Assembly: GCA_950295325.1 (NCBI GenBank)
Contig: OX485805.1
Span: 41,628,758 to 41,688,757, forward strand
DNA length: 60,000 bases
Origin: Polytrichum commune
Taxonomy: Eukaryota; Streptophyta; Polytrichopsida; Polytrichales; Polytrichaceae
Direction of reading: 5' to 3'
A model generated the notes under the pieces. It made no database searches. It had not been told where the DNA came from and worked only from the letters and a program-made list of their open reading frames with translations. The position numbers and the translations under genes were made by a program. Shown here in pieces: positions 26,229 to 39,500 of this stretch; the stretch's first letter is position 1; each line of letters opens with the position of its first letter.

Positions 26229-27578
26229 TTTTAGAATAAATTTCCAAAACCGAAAAACAAGTAACTAAATTTTTTATAACACATTTCTTGGAGGAATTGT
26301 CATCGAATGGACGCTGCAAAATGATCCTCTCGAAAATCGGCATTGGAAGTTTTTTGGGCCAAAGATCATTCATGCTTCACAACATAACATTATTCAGTTG
26401 ATAAGGTGTGTTCACTTGAGGTGATGGGTGTTGTTCAACTGTCTTGATGTCTATGGCGGGTTTGCCAACAAGGCACCTGATGCATCATGGGTCAACTTGA
26501 TTTTTTGCTAGAACCCCCAACAATAGTCATGTCACTCACATTTGAATGACTATATTCTAAACGACTAGACATCTAATGATCAATTATGCCTAAACTAATA
26601 CACATTGGAACAATCTATGTGTCATAGAAATCATTGGCTCCAAGCCGTGGGTGGGAGACAATAGTCCCACACGAGTGGGAGGGTAGCAAGTTTGGCTCTC
26701 ATTGGCCTTTTGGCTTCCCAAACTTTAAAATCAATTTCATTTCATTGGAGGAAGTGTAGCCCGGGCCCATCTAGTTGTTTTCACATTTGAAACACACAAA
26801 TTTCATGAAAAAAGTTTTAGGATTCTCTGAGTGTTACTGGCATCATCACTTCCCATGCTCTCCAGGATCCAGTAGTTTGGATGATTCAATTGCTTCTAGT
26901 TTTGACAGTTATGAATATACCCTCATGCTTATTCTCCAAAAAAACCACACTTTTAGCCTTGTCGAATTCATGACATAAGTAACGATAGATTATGCCGTTG
27001 ATATAGACACACAACACTGTTGATAGAATATAGATCTTAGGAAATTGGATTGAACTCCATTTTTACAATCCAAATGGTAACAGGAGGGACACCAGGCAGG
27101 TAAGAATGCATGTACATGAGTGACGCAGAGAAGCTAAGAAACACATGTTGAATTCAGCACATAAGTAGATACATTATTCCATCAATATAGATACACAAGT
27201 CTGCTGAGAAAAATACAGATCTTAGGAAATTGGATTCAACTCCACAATTACAATTTATGGTAACAGGAGGGAGGGCGAGCCTCACCAGACAAAGCGGTGA
27301 GGGGCACACAACCAGCAGCAGGTGGGGAAACTATGAAAAGAAGAATGAAAATACACAAGACCGACCATTTAACCTACGGTAAGAGGTAACCCTGCTGACC
27401 TATTATACAAACAAGGGGTTCGTTCGCTTATTGTGGTGGCTGTACCCGCCTACAACAGAAACAAGGAAACCTCCCACCCCAGCCTGGCAGTTCAGTTTGT
27501 AAGGAAGGGACCAAGGGTTGAGATGGCACCCATTACTAGGTGGCCAGGTGAAGAAAGGGGTGGAAGTTGGGCGTGCTG
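26229..27578. other. region downstream of BIG, with a 187-bp-period duplication
   Basis: BIG is read towards this region, so its right part is the BIG 3'UTR/terminator area. A segment of about 100 bp at 26980-27090 recurs at about 27170-27280: GATCTTAGGAAATTGGATT is at 27031 and again at 27218, with GATATAGAYACACAA before it and GGTAACAGGAGGGA after it. No protein gene is seen. The minus-strand frame 26373-26077 runs across the tRNA and is not real. Confidence 0.55.
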
Positions 27579-30500
27579 TTATCTGCCGGCAATTGCCTCC
27601 TGCACAAACACATCGCACGAGGTGCAGCCTCCTGTCAATGCGTCTGAGAGTGCGCCCATAATGTCAAGCGCTTCCTGCGCATCAGTGGCGCCCTGCATTT
27701 CCTCAAGCCACTCCAGAATCTCTTTGGAAAAGGTGAGCATGGCACCCACGTCCCGGACTTTCTCCTTCATTGTGGCTTCCCACACCTCGATCCCTATCTG
27801 ACTAGCTGCTGTTCCTTCTTCCTTGATACTCTCCGCCGCAGTGTCTGCTGCCGCCACCGCCTCAAACTCTCGGGCTTTTACAGAGCCACTCTTCAAAAAC
27901 TGTTGCAACTGGTCTACTAACCCCACGTACATGAGCATGGGATGGACTATGGTGAAAAGTTGTTCCGAACTCATCAGCACCCCGTTGTTGTTCTTAGCAT
28001 CATTCTCGCGTTGGCTGTTGTCAGGGGTTTTGGGTTCAGCTATTGGGGATTGGAAGGGTGATAGATCCAACGCTGTCCGTGGAGAGGGGAGGGGGGAGTT
28101 GGGGAGGAGGGGGCGCCCTTGCCTGTACTGTACAAATGCATGGGCTAACCCGCGTTGGATGAATACACGACGGTTACGCTGCCACTCTTCTAAGGACTGA
28201 AGTAAGAGGGACTGCACCATCATGAACTGGACACTTTCTTCCGAATTCGTCCCCCGCTGAGGTGTTGTAGGGGTGCTCGGCTTGTACCCCGAGCCTCCTC
28301 CTTCCACCGGCTCCAGGGCCGGCGAGGGAGACAAATATGAGGCCAAGGACTTGGCTTGAACACGCCGTTGGCTCGCGCCTCCTTGATCCAGTAGGTGTCG
28401 AGCCATCTGAATCATGAACGGCAGGAGACGGGAGTTGCTCTCCCTCCCCCCACCTTTGCAGTCAACACTGAAAGACATGTTGGTCGCAAATCGACCAATC
28501 ATCTGCACCACAAATGCCAGCCACTTTATTACATGAGTATCCTACATGGCTGTAGGCATTCCAGGCAATCATATATTGGAAGAATATTAGCACTGCAGCA
28601 TCTTCATGCTCATGTAAGGCCTACATTTCATGTAAATAATGAGGACTGACAAAGAATTGAGAATGTTCATCTTTCACGTACCATGACAATGTCATACATA
28701 AGAAGTCGTAGGCGGCTGCCATCAGCACGACCCAATGAATTGAGGCTATCCCAATAATGGTCCACACATCTAGCATACTGCGCGAGGGGTACAGATGGAC
28801 CCCTCAGAGGGAAAATGTTGTTGCAGAGTGTTTCACTATTACGAAGTGTCGCACCCTCCCACTCTTTCTTGGGATTCTTCAGGGATGCATCTGCACGCTT
28901 GGCTTCCTGATGGCACTGGAAGTGAATCACATTGAAGTGGCTCACAGTAGTGTACACCCACTCACTACGTTTGTGGCTGTTCATGGCGAGACCAACATTG
29001 ACACGTTTACTATAGCAGTATGTCCCCAGCATGTCTGTTGGCCGCAATCGGTACCCCTCTCTGCAAACCATGCATGCTAGCCCAGCTTCTTCCTCTTCAA
29101 CTTCCTCCAACCCTTCGATGTGTGGTTTCGAAACCACTATGCGCTCACCTCCATCAGACCTCACCTCCCGCCGCATGCCCAAGCCCTGTACGGCAAAGAG
29201 TTCAATCCCCCATGGTTAATATTGGCAATATTTTGTTAGGTGTTTTCAAGGAGAAATCTGACATTGGTCATATCATTCTACAAACAGGTTGAAACAAAGA
29301 TAGTTCTTTACCTCAAGAAGCTCTTCTCGCCGCCTTAAGGCTCGTCGACGCATCTCATCACGGGTCGAGTTTCGCAGACGTGCAATCTTCTCTGGAAGGA
29401 ATCCTTCCCCTTTCCCGTCTTTATCTGCAAGTGTATCCAGCAGGTTTTCCGCCTTTGCCCCTATTTCATTCTCTCCTGGAACTCCTTCTAGACAGTGCAG
29501 GAGTTCAAGTATCCCTTCATTATCCAAGTACTGTTGGGTGACCAGGTGACCCCTGGCAAGTCCTCTAAGAAGCGACAACACAATTGGCACAGATGGCATT
29601 TCCAAAGCCTGCACCCATTCTGGACTTGCCTTCTGATCCAGACCCTTATCTTGAACAGGGAATGCTCGTTTCAAATATTGAACAGCAGCTGCAAAAACAG
29701 TCACCATCCCATTGTGAGAATTATCCCCTTGCGCACGGATAATCACAACATCGCAAAAACTACTTGCAGGCATGCCACTTGAATACCACGCCTTCTAAGT
29801 CTAACTTGCTTTGTGAATAAGGTGACCAACCATTGCCTATATCAGGTTGGCAATGGAAAGTTCGTATTACTGCTAAAATACTTGGATTATTTGCAATCGG
29901 TCTATAGGAAGAGGGGTAATGAAAAAGAATGGCCACAACCAACAGCAACTGTGTTCTGAGGTCATACCTGTGATAATGCCCCTGTCAAAAACAAGGCTTT
30001 TCAGCCTTTCTCCGTTATGATTGAGCTTGATGGATTCGGTCACTCGCACAAAGTTGACAAGTGCCAGCTGGTGCTCAGCTGACTTACGCAACATGCCCTC
30101 ATCCTTGGGATTCTCACAGCAGAGTTTCTGCAATCTATCAAAAGCATCCCAGTCCTGGAGATAAGGTAAGAAGTGGTCCACAAGCACCTCCATGGCAGTC
30201 TGCTGCCCATACGTGAGGAAGGGAAGGATCCGAGCCACAGTGTCATTGTTCCTCTGCTGCTTCACCCCAGAGGAGTGGGACAACCGGTCCAAGAACATGT
30301 GCACAGCAGTAGCAGCTTGCCCTTCTGTACTGTCCCCAGCACTTTCATCACTTTCATTAGCTTCAGACACTAGACTCTCAACAATGAGCAAAAGACCTTC
30401 TGCTGGTTCAACTGCATCAGTTGAGAAAGCTCGACGAGCTGTTTCAAGAAGCACGCCTAACGCCCCAAGATGCAAAAGCGCTTGTCTGTTTGCCCGAATC

Positions 30501-33500
30501 TTGCAGCAGTACATGAGCAGCTTCAGTACTAATGTGAGCTCCTCCTGCCCTGACTTAATCTCTGCGTCACTACGTTGCTGCATGGCACATCCAAAAAGGG
30601 TGTGTAAATACCATAGATGCATATGTATACAGAGTAGGTATGAATGTGTAGTCAATCATGTGACGAAATATATTTTATCGTCACTTTTCAATCAAGGGAC
30701 TGAACACAAGGATGAAGACTTAAGGAGAAGAACCTGAAGTTGAAATTAAGACCAACGACCAAACAGCCAATTTCACTTCGAGAACTTATAAAATTCACTT
30801 TAGCAACAATATAATTTATCCTATTCATATACTGTGCATTACACCTTGGTATTGGGAAGTACCTGCACCATATTGACAATAATTTCAAGGCCTCCACACT
30901 CTTGCATCACTCCAGCAATTGAGAATTCCACCTCAGGATCCTGGACCTCTTCCCGGTCATCCTCGAGCTCTTTGATCATGGGCTCTGTTGCTTCTCCATC
31001 CAGTCCCTGATCAACACAATTCCAATAAGTAATGGATAAAAGGATATATGGGACTGAGAATTTTGATGAAGAGAAGTAATGGTAGGAAATAAACCTGCAA
31101 ACGGTACGTGACTGTCATTGGAGGACACTCTCTCCCTGGAGCAGAAGCAGTTGTATTGAGCAAGCTTGTGCCGACTGTGGAACTTGCTCCCTGACTGTGA
31201 GCTTTCTTCCACACTTGCTCATACACCTGGTTTGATATCATGTTAGAATGAAGTCATACTTGCGGGAAATTTTTGATCCATCTTCATGAAACAATAAACA
31301 ACAAGGTACTAGACAAAGGATGACCAAAGACAAACTAACAAAGACGAAGGGTATTTCTAAGAGTACCTGTGCTACACTGAGATCAAGAGAAATGATGTTT
31401 CCAGCCACCAACAGCTCCATACCATAGTCATCCTCTAACAGACCAAGGAGCTCTAATTGGTGGCAGATTTTGTTCTTGACATCGCGCATAAGTGGCCCAA
31501 TTTCAAGACTTGAATAGGGATTTTTGGTCATAGACCCCCGTATGAATTCTTCCTGGGTGTGTGCCTTGTTGAGAACCATCATATACGCTGGTTCTGGTTT
31601 TGTTGGACAAATGATGTTGCACAGCTGCTCCAATATGAACTGCACAAGTCCAGCATCCATATTAGCAGCTTCATATACTCAACCAACAAGCTAGAAAAAG
31701 TGCTTGAATAATCTGGCGGCACATACCACACAGCACAATTGTAGTCTATGGATCGAGAACTGTACCACTGGAGTCCGACCATTCCTGTCCCTACTAAGGC
31801 CAGAAATACAGGCACGAATAAAGTGTCGCTTGTTGTCATAGCTCTCCTCAAGTAGGCTGTCAAGCAGCTCTCGCAAGAGACGGCCACAATCACCAATGAG
31901 CTTGGTCTTCTGCACAACTAGTCCCCTGATTGCTAGAAATGCCTCTAGCACCTGAGCAAGCAACTCCTCCTTCATAAACCTGTGCAGCGGCCACCAAATA
32001 ACATCAGATTGACTACTACCTCATATCAGCAAATAACTAGACTTATATATGTGCTAACTTGAATGAAATATGGTCCCACTCACTTCCAGTCTATAAAAAC
32101 AACAACTGCAGTCTAGTCTAAGTGAGGAAAACATGCTCCACATATAGAAGAAACAAGAACAAAAAGGCGTAAGTGAAACACCAGGAGAAAACTTACTTTG
32201 CTCGAACATTGGGCAATTGTAGGAACTTGCTCAGGAGCTCAATAAGCTTGTGAAGGATATATCCTTGAGAGATATCTGTATGCGAGCTCCTCTCCTGTGC
32301 CTCAATACGGCCCACTTCCTCAGTGATTAAAGTACAGGTGGTGTGCAGAAAACCACGCACTGTGAGATACAAGCGTGCATCTTCAGGCTCCACCATCTTA
32401 AAAAGAAGATCAAAGTAATCAGATGCACTCTCACCAGCAGCCCGGGTTGCTGGCAACAAATGCATTAGCAAATTCAAAAATCGTGAACGTCGTAGAGGAC
32501 TCTGTGCACACAAAATCTCAATGAGGCCACACATTTCCAGGCGTAAGGCCTGTGAACATGCACTCAGCACAAGCTCCCGCACCCAAGAGCTCTCCTCAAA
32601 GGCCGCCAATTCATCTGTGACAGAGACCTTACTTGCCTTCCTCCGCCACAAAAGGGAATACTTGAGAGCAAGATAATCAGCTCGCTTTGGGTCTCTACGA
32701 GCCTTCTGTTGCACAACACTCTTCAGGGACTGAGACACCATAAATTGTCTTCTTACAAAGTCAACATAAGTTGCTCCATTTTTCCACTCAACGTAGTTCA
32801 CGAGAGGTGTGTCTTGGCCTTTGGGGTCTTGACCTGTTTCCTTTTCAAAGAGACCGAACTGGTAGGGTTTGCTAACCCCATTGGCTGCAAAGGGTGCTGG
32901 CTTTGGAGGCTCATCTGACCTTGCTTGTGAAACAGATGGTGCAGAGGTAGCATTCTCAACCATTTGACTACCCTCTAGTTTTGGAGGTGTACAAGCTTGA
33001 GATACAATGCGTAGGCAGGGAAGAATAATGTGTTCAGCAATCATTGGATGACGAGCCCCAACCTGTAGCAGTGCAACACAGTTTAAACAACTCGACATTT
33101 GATAATACATTGAATGAAATTTGTAGCATGGATGTGGAGACTCATGTTTTCAAGTTTGGTTGGGACTCCATTTGGATATGTTAACTGACTACCTACACAA
33201 TGATCCCTGATCTTGATTAAACAATCCAATAAGTATTGCTTAATTAAATTGTCCCTTATCCAGAGCTCATCAGGGACTAGTGAGGAAAACAATGTACAAA
33301 GGTTACTAATGCCTTAGAATCTGAGTCAATATATTCAACTATGCAAAGACTAGTTTTTAGGTGGTGATATGGATTTGTTTTACTAAAACTACGAAACTAT
33401 AAGATATCAAAACATACACCAAGCCAATGTGCTGGAAATTAGAATTACCTGGATTGCACGGAACAAAATTTGGAAAACAATCCGCAAACGGGGTTCCCAA

Positions 33501-36500
33501 AAATCATCAGTTAAAGAGCAAGTCTCAGATAGCAACTGAAGCTCATCCCGAACACAAGCAGCAATGTCCATTGACCGGTGATGGTCCAAGCAGTACATGG
33601 TTTTCTGCTTGATCAGACTGTTAAGTTCTGCAACAGCTGCAGAGTCACCTTCAGTAAAGGCACATAGAACTGTCCTTGCCTGGATCCGGGCTGCTTTGGG
33701 ACCTTGATGGATATTGTTTTCAAACAGCTCCCTCAATATTCCAGCAGTTACTAGCTGTTGTCGAATGTCAGCCTGCTTGCAGAGGACTTGTAACCATTCT
33801 AAGCATTGGGCAACAAAAGTATTTGCACAGCCAAAGCATCGGTTAGTAGGCCGTGGGGTCACCCTGCGTAGTGCAATAGACCCTGATGACCTCTTGCGCT
33901 CCAAATAGGCCATGAGCACTTGACGAAGACCTTGTAATGTCTGTACACTCTTACTGACAGAGTCAAAGGCCATCTTACACTTCTCAGCATACAACACTCC
34001 AAGAATAGCAATCTTTCGATTAATTTTGAAGGATGATGACCCAGGTAAAGACACTATCAATTGTTGAACTGAGTCCTTTTGTTGGGAGTCCATCTCAGTC
34101 TCTCCAATACTTGACACTAGTTTCAGCAGTGGCTTCTTGAAACCAAGTAATTGCTGATATTTCCTGTGAGCATTCTCAGATTCTGATTCAATAGCTGCAA
34201 GCCCCTTCTTCATATCCTCATCATTCTCCATAGAGTCAAAGGTGAAGCTAGGTTTTGCCATGAAGTTGAATTCAAAACGGCCATATTTGCTGTAGCCACA
34301 TTCATTGCACAGGAATGAATCCAGGTTTTCATAATTGATGTTTCGGCATTGCCGACACTGGTATGCATTCTCATGACAATTCCCACATATACCATGCTTG
34401 TCAGTGACATATCGACTGCAGCGAGGGCATTGTAGTGACTCCAATGAAGCAGCTTGAAGATTCTCATAGAATAAATCTAGCTCAATCATGAAGTTACAGG
34501 CTGTGATAGGTATAGGAAACTCCACTTTCAACTCGGTCTGGTTGAAAGCCAGGTGACAGCTTCGAGCCCGTTTCCACAGGGACCAATTGTTCTTCAGTTC
34601 AGAGAGATCTGCAACAGCTCGGTTATTGTAATAGAGATTCAGAACTTTTACAGACTTTGAGCGGCGTGCATCATGCACATTCATAGTCACACTTTGAATG
34701 GTGTGACTACCAACACACTTCACCAGAATCCGATTATCTGTGAATTTAGTCTCAGACTTGAGGCTATCTAGCTTCATGCGTGTGTAGGGGACCTCTGGAC
34801 TACTACATGCCAAACAGGGTTCACTTTCCAGATAATAACCATCAAATTCCACCAAGCTTGCCAATGTGTTGTAGATACGGGAGTTTGGATGGTTGGCAAG
34901 GAGCTCGTTTTGCGCACACAAAGCTCCAAATATTCTCCTCACAACGTCTGCAGTCAGGCAACCCCTCACTGTACTCATTTCCTCTGGTTTTGTATTTGCA
35001 CCATTCTCCAGGTCTTGTTTAGCCAAAAGCCAAGTCAGCAGATCAGTGTACTCCACTATGTTGTGTCCATATGATGGTAATACAGGGACCTTGTCTAGCA
35101 AAGATGTCAAAAGGAGCACACGGAATGGCTGCTTCCCATGATTCCAGGCACCATGCAGCACAGCTTTTGCCTCAAAACGGACAGATGTAGCATTCCACTC
35201 CAAAAGGAACATGTCAATGAAGTTTCTCAACACATTCCCGCCTTCCATGGCAAACTGTTCAACTGCCAACTCCATGTCTAAGTGCGTTTTATCATGACCA
35301 TTTGTCTCCTCATTACTACTCCGCTTCTTCTTCCTCCCCTCCAATATGGGTGTTCCTGCTCGCGTAGGAGCAGCCGTGCTTCCATTGGCTGTCTCAGTTG
35401 TTTCAGAAGATGATGAGCCCTTCCCTGAGCCTCCTTCTTTGCCTGTACAATATCAGAAGCTGATTAAGAGGAACATAAAACATTATAGCATTTGCAAAGA
35501 GATTTCAGTGCACCTCATTGCAGACCAGCACATCTATAGTGACTTGCACTCTTCAAAATGAGATAAAATTAAATGTCTCATCAGGATATGATTGTGAATG
35601 TACAGGTAATGGCTTCTTACCTGTACTGAATATTAGCATCAGAAGCTTCAACGTTTGGACCACAGATTCCTCTCCAAATGAAAACACGCCCTTCAGGAGG
35701 AACTGCACAACATCAATGTGCCTAGAGCAATACTTCTGCCAGTTGCGTGGTCTTGCTGCAGCAACCTCCACAATGATGGAGAGGCATTTCACCAATTTCA
35801 CACTCTTTTCATAGGGCAAAGGTGCCTGAAATTCCCCAGATTTATGTGCAAGCTTATACAACCGCTTTACTTCCCGATTGAGCTGCCATGCATCCCTCAC
35901 ATTGTAGTAATGGCCTTTTGTACCGCATATATTCAAGAGAAGCCTTCGTGCATACTTCCTAATAAAAGTGGTATGCTGATTATTGATGTAGTTGCAAAGA
36001 ACTTCCTGCCACCCATCCAGTTTCAGGTCTGCACCACTTGCACTTTTGTAAACAGGTTGCTCTTTGTCCACCTTGTCAGACTTTTCTGGATGCACAAGAC
36101 TATATGTAAGACGAAAAGCACTTTCTAATAGTAATTTGTGATAGTCACCAAACAAGTCCCCTCTGTGGCCCTTAGCATATGAATCTGAGAAGAATGGGGT
36201 GAAACTTCCGGATGCAAACTCCCGTCGAACTGTTAGAAGTGCCCCACAGGCTGCAGTTGTGCTCGCTGGGTTAGCATCTGCTCCTCTTGAAGATGCCTTG
36301 AATAATTGCATGAGCTGCTGTACAATATTCAATAAATAAGTGAGAAGAGGTTGTTGGCGTAGGGCTGCACAAGCTCTCTCCAGTTGAGAAGTCCCTTCAG
36401 GTCCACCTTGAAAATCATGTGATGATCGAATTGTGGTTCCAGTGCTGCTACCAGATGCAGGCAAATCCTGAGCTGTGGCTGACCTTGCCTGCTCAGAACC

Positions 36501-39500
36501 TGGTTGATGCCAATTTCGCAGCACAAGAGTGAAAAACATGAATACAAGAATGCATACTTCTCCCATATTTGACCTGGTTTTGACTTGCAAAGGGGTGTTG
36601 AGGTCCAACTCCTGCAACATGTACTTTATAAACAATTCCAAGTCTAACCCCCCTCCATTGGGTGATCTGTCAACCAAGGGACCAGAAGCCGCAGAAGCCA
36701 ATCTGTAGAATAGCTGCATGACAGGGACTGCTTGTGCACCAGAGCTCGTGTGCATCCAGCCTTTAATATCTGTGATGAGCTGTTGCAAGAGGAGAGAATT
36801 CACTGCACTTTTAGAAGCCGAGATCTCCACCCTTTTTGGTTCCTTGATTGAAACTGTTTGAATGACATCACTGTTGTCATTTGCTTCTTGAGGTGGACTA
36901 GCACTTGCCTGTAAACTAAGTTCTGTGGCCATCTGTAGTAAGCTTTCATCACTCATTTCATCAATTGAGAAGTGCATCTCATTGCCTTCCCCACCAGCCA
37001 AATCCATTTCAATTGGAATAGCTGACATGGAGTGATCTCTATTGTGAGGAGGAGGAAGCTGGTCAGCCTCCATCACTTCATAGCAACTTTCACACAGATC
37101 AAAATCAGGGCACACATTACAGTGCCAGCGTCTCCTCAAGATGGGGACAGTGGAACATCCATCACAACAATACTGCACAGAGGCAGTGCTGGGGTCCTCA
37201 TCCATCATAACCTGTCCAGCTCCTGAATTACCATTCCCACCTTCTGGCGGCAATGATGGAGTTCTCTGACTTTCGACGACATCATCCATAGCCAACATTG
37301 TCTGTTTAGGCAAGGGAACCTGCAATAATCTTGCTGAGATTGCCAAGCTGTACCCAGGAAGACCCCAAATTCAACTACATTAGTTAGCCCATTTAAGTGA
37401 GGGTGGATAACCACTGAAAGCTTAGGGAATTGAAAATCTTGAGGAATACTATCTGGCTAAAACGAAATTTTAAAGAAATCCTAAGACCATAATCAAAGGC
37501 ATACTAGAAAATCACCTGCAAGAAGTTCGCACAGTTTCATATGGTGCAAACAGTAGTTTACGGAGAAGTACAACTGCTGGAGCCACCACACTTTCAGAAG
37601 CTGCAGAGGCTTGACCTTGCTGCAAGGAAAGACACTCCGAATATCCATATATGATGTCAACCATGGGTATGACAAGGTTATTAATGGTTTGTGCATCAAG
37701 TTGCTCCCTTGTCAATATTTCCCAAAGCACCTTCACAAGATCTTCCACAACAGCTGGGCCTGAAAAAATTAGACATAGATCCAACATCCAACATAAAGAA
37801 TTATCAGTCACATGCTCCAACAAATCAATAATGTTAAACTTCAGCTCTTTCATTTAATTTGTGATAATCAGCTGTATAATATGATATTTCTATTCCAGGT
37901 TCTTACTTAAATTTAGCTGCCTAGAAGTTCACTCACTCACTATATACATTTGTCAAATGTATATGACACATTTTTAAATGAGACAAAAGTTCATAGTCTC
38001 AATTCCCAATCTTTAGCCTAATTTGGATATCAAGATAAAAACTACAAACTCATCCATCAACCTTCCTGAGGATAAGTGTTCTATCCATATTGGGAAACTT
38101 GGGATTAACCCAACATTGGTAAACTGCACCTTTCAATGAAGCTACTATAGGTGCAAAAGCACAAAATGCACAATCTCCCATGTACATACAAGCCCAACAG
38201 ATTAGACATTAGATTGCCCGCACTCATCAAGAGAGGTAATAGCTAGAGCATACATACCATGCTGCTCAAGAAAGCTCGCCAAATTTTGTTGGCGGTGCAA
38301 AGCAATTTTACACACAGCACGCATTTGAGCTGAAAACTCTTGAACAACCCATGATGTTGCAGATCCACCTACAGCTACCCTTGCAATGAGGAGTGGACAC
38401 GTCCGGGTGACTCCAGACAAGCGCATATCATCCTTGGCCTGCAGAACCACAGCACAACAACCAAATCACCATCATCAATAAATAAATGAAAGTACACATT
38501 GAGAGGATGATGATGATAACGCAATCAGCACATATGAAGTAACTTCACATACCATCACAAACTCCCAGATACAAATTCAATATGGAAGGGGTTGCCAAGA
38601 TGAAGAATGAAAGGCCAACCTGATTATAGGCATCCTTTAATGGATACAAAGCACGAAGAACATGCCTAGCTGATGACTGCAAGAGGGGTTGTCTGTCATT
38701 CTCAAACACAATTTCTAGAACAGGCAGACAATTTCTTCGACTTCCCTCCAATCTGCTTTGAAATGAGTCAGCCGCGAGCTGTGTTCGACAAGCCAAAAAG
38801 TAACTGTGCAGGAGGAGGAGACTGTCTGAGAACAGCTGTTCCAAGGAAGAAGCATTCTGTATCAACTTTTGCTTACTCCTCTGTGTGCCTGACTGTGAAA
38901 ATGTTGATCCTGCATGCCCTGAAGATTCTAGATCCAAAACTGCATCTAACTTTTCCTTCCAACCGAAGTCATCCTTAGACCGCCCATATATCTCCAGGCA
39001 ATCTATTCTTGGAAGAGAAGACCCATTGAAAGTGGAGCCAATGGTAAGACCAAATTCTTCGTCAGCCAATAAGGCTTCTGCATCAGTGAAGGGAATATCG
39101 TACCAGCAACGAACACCTTCCTCAAGTTTGATAGACCTTTGAAAAACACGAAATTCTGATGGAATATGGCTTGCAGAAGTGTTGCCAACATGCACACGGC
39201 AACCTACCATCACCAGTTCCGAGTTGGAGTTGAAGACAAGAATCTGTGATTCATAACAAGTCATTTTGAAGGTCTTTTAGGCATCAAATTTCACAAATGT
39301 TGGCCAACTTCAACTCAATATTTCCAACACAGAAACAATCGGTTGTAAACACTTTAAAAGTATGACTGATCCTTGTGATACAGCTAGGCTTGATCATATG
39401 GTTGCTAGTTGTGCCACCTGACAATACATATAAACCACCACATCTACTTTGGATTAAAGCATAACAATTTCTGTGAATCTTTCAAATATGTGCATCTCCG

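Noticed and set aside
27433-30737. Plus-strand frames up to 181 codons opposite the last BIG exons
   Set aside because: Antisense to exons whose minus-strand translation is clearly BIG; composition follows from the coding strand.
37322-37347. Alternative acceptors for BIG exon 8 (after TTATTGCAG at 37322 or CAGCAAG at 37335)
   Set aside because: The first breaks the reading frame; the second keeps it but lacks a pyrimidine tract and deletes four residues. CTTCCTGGGTACAG at 37347 keeps phase and gives a smooth [15 protein letters not shown] sequence.
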